Shown here in pieces: positions 15,918 through 26,690 of a stretch of DNA of 64,000 bases. Numbering within the stretch: position 1 is the stretch's first letter; every line of letters begins with the position of its first letter. The notes below the pieces were generated by a model. It made no database searches and had not been told where the DNA came from. It was given only the letters and a program-made list of their open reading frames with translations. A program made the position numbers and the translations under genes. Source of the DNA: Rosenbergiella epipactidis (GTDB lineage Bacteria > Pseudomonadota > Gammaproteobacteria > Enterobacterales > Enterobacteriaceae); NCBI RefSeq assembly GCF_018494055.1, contig NZ_JABBFQ010000001.1, forward strand, positions 310,001 through 374,000. The letters are read 5' to 3'.

Positions 15918-16847
15918 GTGTCAGAGATGAAAAATGAACTCCGCAGTTTAGATCTAAATCTGCTAAAAGCGCTCGGTGCGTTGCTCGAAGAGCGTAGTGT
16001 GACTCGTGCAGCGCATCGACTTGCCATCAGCCAACCAGCGGTCAGTGGTATGTTGGTCAAACTGCGCGAGCATTTTGGTGATCCATTATTTGTACGAACG
16101 CCTGACGGTATGATGCCGACTGCACGAGCCGAAGAGTTGGCCGGTCCAGTCACTCAGATTCTGCGGGATATTACTCAGTTATTAAATCCGCCGCACTTCG
16201 ATCCCCTCAGTGCAACCCTGACCTTTACTCTTGCCGCCACGGATTATGCCCTCAGCGCTGTGCTTATCCCGTTGATTGCAGTATTGAAATCACGCGCGCC
16301 CGGTATCAATCTTGCTGTACGACCAATTATTGACGGTCAGGTGACCCAACAGCTGGCGCGAGGAGACGTTGACCTTGCCTTTCTGACGCCGGAAACTACC
16401 GCAGAAGAGCTGCATAGTCGGAGCCTTTATCAAGAAGAGTATGTCTGTGTCGCGCATCGCTCGCATCCTGCTGCGCAGCGATTATCGATGACACTCGAGC
16501 AATTTTGTCACTATGAACATGTCTTAGTTTCTACCGAAGGAAAATTTAGCGGTCCCACCGATGAAAAACTGGCTGAATTGCATCTTGAGCGCCGTGTAGG
16601 CGTCTCAGTAAATAGTTTTCATGCCGTACCGGAGATATTGCGTCTCACCACTATGATTGCAGTGCTTCCAAGACGTTTAGCCATGACTACCCACGATCTG
16701 GTCATTATCCCGATGCCGCTGACGGTACCCGGTTTTACCAAAAGTATGGCCTGGCATGCCCGTCGCCATCAGGATCCTGCTTATCGTTGGTTACGCGCCT
16801 TATGCGTGGAAGTTAGCCAGCAGGATGACATAACCCTCGCGACGTGA
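15918..16847 (+). CDS. LysR-family transcriptional regulator (NodD-like branch)
   Basis: This 309-residue regulator has the HTH LDLNLLKALGALLEERSVTR followed by LAISQPAVSGMLVKLREHFG and FVRTPDGMMPTARAEEL, typical of the NodD/PcaQ-like LysR branch. The effector domain continues to residue 300. The start is either GTG at 15918 or ATG at 15927; the AAAGGA site sits 3 or 12 bases upstream, so neither is clearly better. Its likely target is the SRPBCC gene just upstream or a gene outside the window. Confidence 0.85.
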   Translation: MSEMKNELRSLDLNLLKALGALLEERSVTRAAHRLAISQPAVSGMLVKLREHFGDPLFVRTPDGMMPTARAEELAGPVTQILRDITQLLNPPHFDPLSATLTFTLAATDYALSAVLIPLIAVLKSRAPGINLAVRPIIDGQVTQQLARGDVDLAFLTPETTAEELHSRSLYQEEYVCVAHRSHPAAQRLSMTLEQFCHYEHVLVSTEGKFSGPTDEKLAELHLERRVGVSVNSFHAVPEILRLTTMIAVLPRRLAMTTHDLVIIPMPLTVPGFTKSMAWHARRHQDPAYRWLRALCVEVSQQDDITLAT

Positions 16848-16856
16848 TACATTATT

Positions 16857-16892
16857 TATTCAAAAAGCTATTCATAAATCTATTCAAACGAG
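16857..16892 (+). repeat. three 12-bp direct repeats upstream of yjjJ
   Basis: TATTCA occurs at 16857, 16869 and 16881, exactly 12 bp apart, within near-identical units TATTCAAAAAGC, TATTCATAAATC and TATTCAAACGAG. The array ends 10 bp before the yjjJ start and includes its GAGGA ribosome-binding region. The helical-scale spacing suggests an iterated operator, perhaps for the HTH at the N-terminus of the encoded protein. Confidence 0.6.
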
Positions 16893-16901
16893 GACCTGTC
16901 G

Positions 16902-18206
16902 ATGGCAAATCGTACCGAAGCCATACGCCTACAACTTCAACAATCACCGATGACGGCAAAGCAACTGACTGAAAAACTTGAAGTTAGTCAGCCGACACTT
17001 TCGCGTGCGCTTAAAATCATGGAAAGTGATATTGTTAAAGTAGGTGCGGGGCCTTCTATTCATTATGCACTGAAACACACTCATCGTGGCTTTCGTGACG
17101 CACCAATCTATCGGATATCGGAGACAGGAAAAATTAAATTATTGGGCGTCCTGACCCCGGTCTATCCTCAAGGCTTTGTGATGTGCCAGACCGATGGCGT
17201 CATCCACCATAGCGATGGATTACCTTGGTGGCTTTTTGATATGCGCCCGCAGGGCTATCTTGGCCGCGCGTTTGCAAGTGCCTTTTCTTCAGAATTAGGC
17301 ATATCATCGAATCCGGAAAGTTGGCAGGACGACGATGTCATCAGAGCGTTGTTGAGCCACGGGCATGATAGCGTTGGTAACTTACTTATTGGTGAAAAAG
17401 CGAAAGAACACTTTTTAGCGATGCCAACCCCAACACCCATAGACCGCGATCAGCATTATCCGCAGCTCGCGTTATCTTCCAGTTTGGGTGAAGTACCCGG
17501 TTCCTCCGCAGGGGGAGAACAACCTAAATTTTGTACCTTCAGTGCTCGCGGCCATGTACTGGTCAAATTCACCGCACACGAAGATAATCCGGTTAGTGAA
17601 CGTTGGCGTGATTTGCTGTTAGCAGAGCATTTAGCGTTACAAGTACTCGGCGTTGACACAACGATAATTGATTTAGGCCGCCAACGTTTTCTAGAAATCC
17701 CCCGTTTTGACCGACAACATGCCTTGGGTCGGATTGGAACTTTTTCATTGCGCGCTTTAGAAGCGGAGTTTATCGGCAAAGCCCGCGAACCTTGGCCAAG
17801 CTTAGTGAAATTGCTCGCTGATCAGCAGCATGTCGTTCCCGAAGCAGTGCAACAGGCAGCAACTCTATGGGGATTTGGTGTGTTAATCGGTAATACTGAT
17901 ATGCACCACGGTAACTTATCCTTTATCAGTGAAAAAGGACGGCCTTACCAGTTAGCACCCGCCTACGATATGCTACCGATGGGCTTTGCGCCAAAATCGG
18001 GTGGCGAAAGAGTCAATACGTTGCGGCCGGCAACGATAACCGATGTGATTGATGAACAATGTTGGCATCAAGCATTAGAGATGGCTGAAGAATTTTATCG
18101 TCTCGCGCAGGCTTCTACTCAGTTTTCAGCAAGTTTTGTGCCTTGCCTCGAGGCATTAGGCAAACATCTGGCGGATGCTCGACAGCGTATCGAACGTTTA
18201 GGGTAG
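16902..18206 (+). CDS. yjjJ: HipA-family kinase-like protein YjjJ (HipH) with its own HTH
   Basis: This 434-residue protein begins with a winged HTH (MTAKQLTEKLEVSQPTLSRA, residues 17-36) fused to a HipA-type kinase fold. Kinase marks are the P-loop-like GSSAGGEQPKF, the catalytic IGNTDMHHGNLSFI and the metal-binding LAPAYDMLPMGF. HipA kinases phosphorylate glutamyl-tRNA synthetase and cause growth arrest; E. coli YjjJ is described as a HipA homologue with no adjacent hipB. No antitoxin gene is adjacent here either. The built-in HTH and the three upstream 12-bp repeats suggest autoregulation. Cellular target is not known from sequence. Confidence 0.85.
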   Translation: MANRTEAIRLQLQQSPMTAKQLTEKLEVSQPTLSRALKIMESDIVKVGAGPSIHYALKHTHRGFRDAPIYRISETGKIKLLGVLTPVYPQGFVMCQTDGVIHHSDGLPWWLFDMRPQGYLGRAFASAFSSELGISSNPESWQDDDVIRALLSHGHDSVGNLLIGEKAKEHFLAMPTPTPIDRDQHYPQLALSSSLGEVPGSSAGGEQPKFCTFSARGHVLVKFTAHEDNPVSERWRDLLLAEHLALQVLGVDTTIIDLGRQRFLEIPRFDRQHALGRIGTFSLRALEAEFIGKAREPWPSLVKLLADQQHVVPEAVQQAATLWGFGVLIGNTDMHHGNLSFISEKGRPYQLAPAYDMLPMGFAPKSGGERVNTLRPATITDVIDEQCWHQALEMAEEFYRLAQASTQFSASFVPCLEALGKHLADARQRIERLG

Positions 18207-18238
18207 GGGGAAGCGATGATCTATTGTGCTAAAAATAG

Positions 18239-19221
<983 letters not shown>

Positions 19222-19442
19222 AGGTTTATCCAAGAAGATCTGTAATCTTAGAGATATATTTTTAGTCGTAAGTAATAAATTCGGTTGAGGTAGTTGTCTG
19301 ATATCTAACAATGATAAAAATACTCGCCAATCCACCATTACTCGAGAGGAACCATGAATTAGCGATAATGGAGGAGGGCGACAGCGAGGTCCATTCAATG
19401 CCTGACGCTTAACCCTTGATGCTTCGGAGCTTCGACCAATCG

Positions 19443-20606
<1,164 letters not shown>

Positions 20607-20893
20607 TTACAGCCAGCGGCCAGCCTTCGCAGTTTCGATTAACATATTGATGGTCGGTAACTTTGCATCGTTACGATCTTTCACAGGAAAATATATACTG
20701 AAATCAAGATCTGCATGCCTGAGAGTAAACTCAGTAAAAATCTCATCGAGCAAATCCTGGGCCTCTTCCTCGTCCATGTTCATTGTCTGGTTTAACGATG
20801 TATCACCAGTCAAAGGGGGTATTTTAAACGTCAGCCATAAACGGCCATTCCAAGGTTTAACAATCTCATAAATCCGTAACCTTGATCATCGTC
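20607..20893 (-). pseudogene. DUF1493-family protein, 5' end frameshifted
   Basis: The clear part reads IPPLTGDTSLNQTMNMDEEE, AQDLLDEIFTEF, DLDFSIYFP and the hallmark C-terminus INMLIETAKAGRWL. This is the layout of DUF1493, small acidic enterobacterial proteins often found in clusters with other small proteins of unknown role. The frame continues upstream as IYEIVKPWNGRLWLTFK but meets TGA. An ATG at about 20893 in another frame (MIKVT) would join it after one base change, suggesting a frameshifted gene of about 95 residues. The only in-frame start in the intact part is a TTG at 20813. Confidence 0.6.
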
Positions 20894-21165
20894 CAGCCTT
20901 AGAGCCGAATCCAGATTGATTACTGGTGCCAGTTGTTCTTTATTAAATTGGTAATGTGTAATCACTTTGATAGACATCGACAGCAATTTCATTTTTAGGA
21001 GAAGTTACACTATGAAATTCCCTATTCATTATCAATTATAAGGACTCCGATAGATTTGTAAGACAACACTGTCTGGATCGTGATATCTAATCACCGTAAC
21101 AATATCGCTAGTCTTCTGCGAACGCCAACAGTCTGCTTGTACATCACATGTCGGTTCACGCCTAT
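20894..21165. other. non-coding gap before the headless SDR
   Basis: No gene is supported here. A 53-codon minus-strand frame (20831-20992) overlaps the DUF1493 remnant but matches nothing I know. The right half should contain the lost 5' end of the following SDR gene, yet no Rossmann glycine motif can be read in any frame, so the missing DNA was deleted rather than shifted. Confidence 0.45.
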
Positions 21166-21815
21166 ATTTCGTCGTTATTGCCGACTTACATGCACCAGCC
21201 GTCAATATTGACGCGACTCAACAGGCTAATATTCATTATCAGCCCTGTGATGTTGCCGACGCACAGTCGGTAAAAAATCTCGTTGAATACGTCATGGCGC
21301 AATATGGCCATATAGAGGTACTGATTAATAACGCTGGCGTGGTCTGCCAAGGTGAATTGACCTCACTGAGACAAGAGACTTGGCAGCGAGTATTTAAGAT
21401 AAATGTTGAAGGTCCCTTTTTACTCTGTCGCGACGTGATCCCCATCATGCAGCAGCAGAAATTTGGACGCATTGTTAATATCGCTTCGGTAGCGGCACAA
21501 ACCGGGGGCGGCTTTCTAGGTAACACCTGTTACGCCGCCAGTAAGGGCGCGGTAATTTCCCTTTCCAAGGGGATTGCTCGTGAGTACGGCGAACAGGGGA
21601 TCAGCTGTAATACGCTCTGCCCAGGATATGTCGAAACGCCCCTTACCGCAGCCATGAGTCACGAGCAAGTGACGCATGCGGTACAAGCTATCCCGGCTAA
21701 ACGCCCTGGGACGCCTAGCGATATTGCGCAAGCAATACTACTCTTAGTCAGTGAAAAAAACAGCTATATCAATGGCGTAACCCTAAACGTCGATGGCGGT
21801 TTAATTCGTTATTAA
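21166..21815 (+). pseudogene. SDR (acetoin/diacetyl reductase-like), N-terminus missing
   Basis: The open frame can be followed back to about 21166 as YFVVIADLHAPAVNIDATQQ, the second beta strand of an SDR, but the first 35 or so residues with the TGxxxGxG cofactor loop are absent. The rest is intact: VLINNAGVVCQGEL, the catalytic CYAASKGAVISLSKG and VTLNVDGG at the end. The first ATG, at 21294, would give 173 residues without a nucleotide-binding site. It lies 11 bp before an acetolactate decarboxylase gene, so it was probably the acetoin reductase (BudC-like) of a butanediol operon. Confidence 0.7.
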
Positions 21816-21826
21816 TCGGAGATCTC

Positions 21827-22525
21827 ATGAGCAAGATTACACAATATTCAACTATTGGGGCCCTAATGTCGGGGCATTTCGCAGGCGATTTTACACTCCA
21901 AGACAGCCATAGCCCGACGCTGTTTGGATTAGGGTGTTCTTGTGGGATTAGCGGCGAGCTCACGGTATGCAATGGCGAATTTTGGGAGGCGACGGCGGGT
22001 GAATCGCTGCATCAGCTCAGTGACAGCACTCTTCCCTTTTTACAAGTCACCGAATTTGTTGCGGAACATTCTTTTAAGGCGACAGATATCAGTAACGAAA
22101 ACGTTGAGCAACATCTCGCAGACCAGCTGGCGATCAATAATATCTTCTTGGCGGTAAATGTGAAAAGCTGCTTCGATGAAATGGTCATTCGCCGTCCGCA
22201 ACGTGATGAGTCGCAAACGCGAACAGTTAAAGAGATGTCCGATGCACAGCAAGTGGACACGCACAACGGTATCGCTGGCCAGTTAATCGGTTTTTGGACA
22301 CCGGAATTATTTGGTCGAATCTCCGTGACCGGTTTTCACTTCCACTTTCTCAGTGACGACCGTAAAATTAGCGGACACGTACTCTCCTATAAGGCAACGG
22401 ATGCGGTGGTAGATTACCAAGTTAAACAGACTATCGAAATCAGTAACCCGGCGAGTGAAGCTTTCACTAAACTTGACATCGATGTCGAGGAATTGGACGA
22501 GCTAATCAGTCACGTCGAGAAATAG
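21827..22525 (+). CDS. budA: alpha-acetolactate decarboxylase
   Basis: This 232-residue cytoplasmic enzyme converts 2-acetolactate to acetoin, the branch step towards 2,3-butanediol. Family marks are QYSTIGALMSGHFAGDFTL at the start, a central TDISNENVEQHLADQ region and the zinc-ligand block TGFHFHFLSDDRKISGH, whose histidines match the three conserved metal ligands. The start has a GGAGAT site. It directly follows the headless SDR. No acetolactate synthase (budB) or budR is nearby, so substrate would have to come from valine-pathway synthases. It ends at a TTCG hairpin. Confidence 0.88.
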   Translation: MSKITQYSTIGALMSGHFAGDFTLQDSHSPTLFGLGCSCGISGELTVCNGEFWEATAGESLHQLSDSTLPFLQVTEFVAEHSFKATDISNENVEQHLADQLAINNIFLAVNVKSCFDEMVIRRPQRDESQTRTVKEMSDAQQVDTHNGIAGQLIGFWTPELFGRISVTGFHFHFLSDDRKISGHVLSYKATDAVVDYQVKQTIEISNPASEAFTKLDIDVEELDELISHVEK

Positions 22526-22529
22526 TCGA

Positions 22530-22551
22530 CTAGGCATCTTCGGATGCCTAG
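22530..22551. terminator. hairpin between convergent budA and SDR
   Basis: CTAGGCATC-TTCG-GATGCCTAG forms a 9-bp perfect stem with a stable TTCG loop between two convergent genes. No long T tract follows on either strand, so it may be a weak bidirectional terminator or an mRNA-end stabiliser. Confidence 0.6.
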
Positions 22552-22559
22552 CCTCAAGA

Positions 22560-23291
22560 TTACGCGAGTAACCCGCCATCGACCGGCATTGCAATGCCGG
22601 TAATGTAGCCAGCTTTCTCACTGACCAAGAATCCTACCGCATTAGCAATATCATTGACTTGGCCGTAAGCACCCGTCGCGACAAAGCTACTGAGGTACTT
22701 CGCTTCCTCAGTATCAGCCGGATTTAAATCCGTATCAATTGGGCCGGGTTCCAATACATTGATCGTAATCCCTTTTTGCCCAAGATCCCGTGCAACCCCT
22801 TGTGCGAACCCACGTAATCCTGCCTTGGTCGCAGCATAAACGGATAGACCGCCAAAAGGGACACGTCCTGCGAACGCTGATCCCATTAATACAATCCGGC
22901 CACCCTCACCCATCACTTTTGCCGCTTCGCTGGTTTCAATCATCATTCCGCGCAAATTGAGGTTCAGCACCGCATCAATATCATCACTGGTCACTTCTGT
23001 AATAGGTTTATGATTGCCGATCCCTGCATTACACACCAAAGCATCGAGGCGACCCAATTGTTTCACAGTCTCCTTGATCACTAATTGGTTACCCTCAACC
23101 GTTGAACCGTCTGCTTGAATTAGCGCAACCTTACGACCCAGCGCAGTGATCTGTGCAGCAACTTCATCAGCTTTGGCCTTATTACGTGCGAAGGAAATGG
23201 CAATATCGAAGCCTTGCTCGGCTAATTGGCGAGCGATGGCTGCGCCAATGCCACGGCTTCCGCCAGTAATCAGTGCAACTTTACGTGTCAT
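22560..23291 (-). CDS. short-chain dehydrogenase/reductase (FabG-like)
   Basis: This 243-residue classical SDR is complete. It has ALITGGSRGIGAAIARQLAE for cofactor binding, NAGIGNHKPITEV, the Ser-Tyr-Lys triad in LMGSAFAGRVPFGGLSVYAATKAGL split over residues 140-160, and GIAMPVDGGLLA at the end. The similarity to 3-oxoacyl-ACP reductases is general to the family and does not fix the substrate. It is monocistronic, convergent with budA and divergent from the flavoprotein/cytochrome operon. Confidence 0.8.
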   Translation of the reverse strand: MTRKVALITGGSRGIGAAIARQLAEQGFDIAISFARNKAKADEVAAQITALGRKVALIQADGSTVEGNQLVIKETVKQLGRLDALVCNAGIGNHKPITEVTSDDIDAVLNLNLRGMMIETSEAAKVMGEGGRIVLMGSAFAGRVPFGGLSVYAATKAGLRGFAQGVARDLGQKGITINVLEPGPIDTDLNPADTEEAKYLSSFVATGAYGQVNDIANAVGFLVSEKAGYITGIAMPVDGGLLA

Positions 23292-23568
23292 GATTTACTC
23301 CTTATTCAGGGGATTGGGATACGTCACTCACAGTGACTCATCAAGTCCTTGAAGGGTAACATTTTTTGGCAGGATTTTGCGGCAAGAAAGTGATAATTCG
23401 TGCCATCAAATGCTCTGAAAGCCTAATTAACCTCTACCCCCTGCTTTTATACTGGATATTTGCCTTAACCATCACGTTTATCGTCGACAGGCATGGAAGA
23501 TGTGAGGGAAAATCGGTACCCTAGGCAGCATAAAATATCGATTACAATAAGAAGCAATGGAGAATGAC

Positions 23569-25464
23569 ATGCCCATTACTCGGCGTGATTTTTTAAATGG
23601 CTCGGCGATTACCTTAGCCGCCGGCCTAACACCCTTTAAATTGAGTTATGCGGCAATGACCGCTGAAAACGCTCGCTATTATCCACCAGCATTGATGGGG
23701 ATGCGGGGGAACCACCCGGGTTCTTTCGAGATGGCTCATAAAATTGGCCGTGAAGGACTCATTCCGGCGGTGAAACAACTGTCCGCGAAAGAACACTACG
23801 ATCTGGTCATCGTCGGCGCAGGATTAAGTGGCCTCGCGAGCGCGCTATTCTGGCAGCAAAAAATGGGTAAAGACCAACGTATCTTGCTACTGGATAACCA
23901 CGATGACTTTGGCGGCCACGCGAAGCGCAACGAGTTCTCCACCCCTGAAGGGACCATTATTGGCTATGGCGGCAGTGAATCCTTCCAATCACCTACGCAT
24001 ATTTACAGCCCTGTGGTCTTAGCGCTATTAAAATCGCTCAACGTTGATATTCAGCAGATGGCGAAAGATTTCGATGTCAATTTCTACCCCGACCTTAACC
24101 TCAGCCGCGGCGTCTATTTCGACAAAGCGCACTTTGGGGAAGATAAGCTAGTCAGCGGTGATCCAGATGGTGTGGTCGCCGACGACATCCCTCCGAATCG
24201 TCGTAATGGTCGCCCTATTACCGACTATATCAATGATTTCCCTCTGTCCTCAGATGATCGTCAGGCCTTAATTTTATTGCATACCCTGCCTAAAGATTAT
24301 TTAGCCGGAATGGAAATTCAACAAAAAGTCGATTGGCTTGCTAAAAATAGTTATTTAACCTTTCTGAAAGATAAGGTTGGCTTGTCCCAGACTGCGATTG
24401 CCTATTTCCAGCAGATGACCAATGACTTCCAAGCGGTGGGAATCGATGCGACAGCCTGTAATGATGCTCAACTCTGTGGTCTTCCCGGTTTTGACGCGAT
24501 GGGATTACCGCCACTCGACCCTGAAGATCAAGCTGAATTAACCGACCCCTATATTTATCACTTCCCTGATGGCAACGCTGGCTTGGCACGGATTATGGTA
24601 CGTCGATTAATTCCTGCTGTCGCCCCCGGTGATACCATGCACGATTGCGTGACAGCGACATTCGATTACTCGCAATTAGATCGTGAAGACCATTCGGTAC
24701 GACTACGCCTGAACAGTACCGTCGTGAACGTAACAAATCAGGATAACGTGGCAGAAGTTAGCTATTTCGAGCAAGGCGAGTTACACAAAGTCTCTGCCAA
24801 TAAGGTGGTCATGGCGTGCTACAACATGATTATTCCTTGGTTGATACCCGAATTACCTGAAGCGCAAAAAGCAGCCCTGCATCAAAATGTTAAAGCACCA
24901 CTAGTCTATTGTAATGTGGTTATCCGCCAGTGGCGTGCGTTTCAGAAACTGGGCGTCCACGATGTCTACTCCCCAGCGGCACCCTTTAGTATGGTGAAAC
25001 TCGACTTCCCGGTAGATATGGGCGAATACCGTCATCCTCGAGATCCTAACAAACCCATCTGCCTGCATATGGTGCACGTGCCGACGCTTGCCGGAAGTGG
25101 CTTATCGAATCGTGAACAGTCACGTAAAGGCCGTGCCTGGTTATTAGGTACGCCTTTCAGTACGTTTGAGACGATGATCCGTGAACAGCTTCAAGGCATG
25201 CTGGGTCAGGCAGGATTTGATCACCAACAAGATATTCTAGGGATTACCGTCAATCGTTGGGCTCATGGCTATTCTTACATCGTTAACACCTTATACGATG
25301 ATGAAGAAGAAGCAGAGAAAACGATCAAGACAGCACGTCAGCCCTTTGGTCATGTGGTCATTGCCAATTCAGATTCTGATTGGAGTCCTTACGCCCATGC
25401 CGCCATCGATCAGGCTTGGAGAGCCGTTAATGAATTAACCGCACCTCAAGGAGCGACATCATGA
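23569..25464 (+). CDS. Tat-exported FAD oxidoreductase, spermidine dehydrogenase-like
   Basis: The 631-residue precursor begins ITRRDFLNGSAITLAAGL, a twin-arginine signal, so it folds with FAD in the cytoplasm and acts in the periplasm. The dinucleotide motif LVIVGAGLSGLASALFW lies near residues 77-93, followed by LLLDNHDDFGGHAKRNEF. The overall pattern, including RYYPPALMGMRGNHPGSFE after the signal, matches the SpdH spermidine dehydrogenase of Pseudomonas aeruginosa. ATG at 23569 is chosen because GGAGA lies 5 bases upstream. Its stop overlaps the start of a triheme cytochrome c gene (ATGA), the likely electron acceptor. Substrate, a polyamine or another amine, is inferred. Confidence 0.75.
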   Translation: MPITRRDFLNGSAITLAAGLTPFKLSYAAMTAENARYYPPALMGMRGNHPGSFEMAHKIGREGLIPAVKQLSAKEHYDLVIVGAGLSGLASALFWQQKMGKDQRILLLDNHDDFGGHAKRNEFSTPEGTIIGYGGSESFQSPTHIYSPVVLALLKSLNVDIQQMAKDFDVNFYPDLNLSRGVYFDKAHFGEDKLVSGDPDGVVADDIPPNRRNGRPITDYINDFPLSSDDRQALILLHTLPKDYLAGMEIQQKVDWLAKNSYLTFLKDKVGLSQTAIAYFQQMTNDFQAVGIDATACNDAQLCGLPGFDAMGLPPLDPEDQAELTDPYIYHFPDGNAGLARIMVRRLIPAVAPGDTMHDCVTATFDYSQLDREDHSVRLRLNSTVVNVTNQDNVAEVSYFEQGELHKVSANKVVMACYNMIIPWLIPELPEAQKAALHQNVKAPLVYCNVVIRQWRAFQKLGVHDVYSPAAPFSMVKLDFPVDMGEYRHPRDPNKPICLHMVHVPTLAGSGLSNREQSRKGRAWLLGTPFSTFETMIREQLQGMLGQAGFDHQQDILGITVNRWAHGYSYIVNTLYDDEEEAEKTIKTARQPFGHVVIANSDSDWSPYAHAAIDQAWRAVNELTAPQGATS

Positions 25465-26657
25465 ATCGTCGATTAGGCTTAGCGGGCTTATTTCTGTTTT
25501 CCCTACAAAGTTATGCATCATCGAACAGTGACGTAATTGCCCAAGGAGAATACTTAGCTCGAGCGGCTGATTGCATGGCTTGTCATACCCAAGACAGTGC
25601 GAAACCTTTTGCGGGCGGTGTAAAATTTGAATTGCCCGTAGGCACGCTCTACTCGACCAATATCAGCCCAGATAAACAACAAGGTATTGGCAATTACAGC
25701 GAAGCAGAATTTTCTCGTGCCGTGCGTGAAGGGGTTGCTAGAGAGGGTAAACGTCTCTATCCCGCCATGCCTTACAATGCTTATGCCAAGCTCAGCGATC
25801 AGGATATACACGCCCTGTATACCTATTTTATGCAGGGTGTGAAGCCTATCGACCAACCTAACCGCGACAATGATATCCCTTGGTATCTTGCCGCTCGCTG
25901 GCCACTGCGTCTGTGGAACGCAATCAATGCCCCTGAGCCCGTCAGTACCCCCTCGTCACCGGATGATAGCGATCCGATTAAACGTGGTGCTTGGTTAGTA
26001 GAAGGTCCTGGACACTGCGGTGCCTGTCACACGCCTCGCGGCTGGATGATGCAAGAGAAGGCCCTAACGGCCGCGAGTGAACGTTACCTGTCTGGCGCTG
26101 AAGTTGAAGGTTGGTATGCGCCGTCACTGCGTCAACTCCCCTACGATGCTGCACAAACCGCTCAAATACTGAAAACGGGCCATAATGCCACCAGCGCAGT
26201 GACTGGACCGATGTCTGCTGTGATCACACACAGTAGTCAGTATTTAACCGACAGTGACGCTAAGGCAATTGGTCTCTATCTCCAATCGATACGGATTGAG
26301 AAAAATCAACAAACTGCCGCACCACAGCTTATCATGACCGATCCAGATAAAAATTATCTGCGCTATTGCTCTACCTGTCATGGTAAGGAGGGACGCGGTA
26401 CGCCGAATGTTATTCCTTCGCTGCAAAATAATCTGATCGTGGCCGCCGATAATCCAGCAAGCCTGATCCGAGTGATGGCTTATGGTGCCAACACCCCTCA
26501 AACCTTGGGCCAGCTCTCGTGGTCAATGCCGGGTTATCGCCATGCGCTTGATGAGCAACAACTTGCTGACTTAACTAATTATGTTCGCGGACGTTTCGCG
26601 GGCAAACAAGAAAAAGTGACAGCGTCACAAGTTAAGTCCATTTCATCTAAGCAGTAA
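25461..26657 (+). CDS. periplasmic triheme cytochrome c
   Basis: The 398-residue protein has a signal peptide (GLAGLFLFSLQSYASS) and three heme-binding CxxCH motifs: CMACH near residue 39, CGACH near 189 and CSTCH near 298. Three-heme cytochromes of this layout serve as electron-accepting subunits of membrane alcohol, gluconate or aldehyde dehydrogenases and pass electrons to ubiquinone or oxidases. It overlaps the upstream flavoprotein gene by four bases, so the pair should form one periplasmic dehydrogenase-to-respiratory-chain unit. The C-terminus has no clear membrane anchor. Confidence 0.85.
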   Translation: MNRRLGLAGLFLFSLQSYASSNSDVIAQGEYLARAADCMACHTQDSAKPFAGGVKFELPVGTLYSTNISPDKQQGIGNYSEAEFSRAVREGVAREGKRLYPAMPYNAYAKLSDQDIHALYTYFMQGVKPIDQPNRDNDIPWYLAARWPLRLWNAINAPEPVSTPSSPDDSDPIKRGAWLVEGPGHCGACHTPRGWMMQEKALTAASERYLSGAEVEGWYAPSLRQLPYDAAQTAQILKTGHNATSAVTGPMSAVITHSSQYLTDSDAKAIGLYLQSIRIEKNQQTAAPQLIMTDPDKNYLRYCSTCHGKEGRGTPNVIPSLQNNLIVAADNPASLIRVMAYGANTPQTLGQLSWSMPGYRHALDEQQLADLTNYVRGRFAGKQEKVTASQVKSISSKQ

Positions 26658-26666
26658 TTCCAGTGT

Positions 26667-26690
26667 AGCGCCCGACTTTAGGGCGCTTAA
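26667..26690. terminator. bidirectional hairpin between cytochrome c gene and eco
   Basis: AGCGCCC-GACTTTA-GGGCGCT is a perfect 7-bp GC-rich stem between the convergent cytochrome and ecotin genes, followed by TAATTACTT. It fits a short bidirectional terminator. Confidence 0.6.

Noticed and set aside
15918-18206. LysR plus yjjJ considered as a toxin-antitoxin pair
   Set aside because: The LysR is a full-length regulator of another family and HipA partners are small HipB-type proteins; adjacency alone does not support it.
20831-20992. 53-codon minus-strand frame overlapping the DUF1493 remnant
   Set aside because: No ribosome-binding site and no recognisable family; it could be a neighbour's remnant but cannot be supported as a gene.
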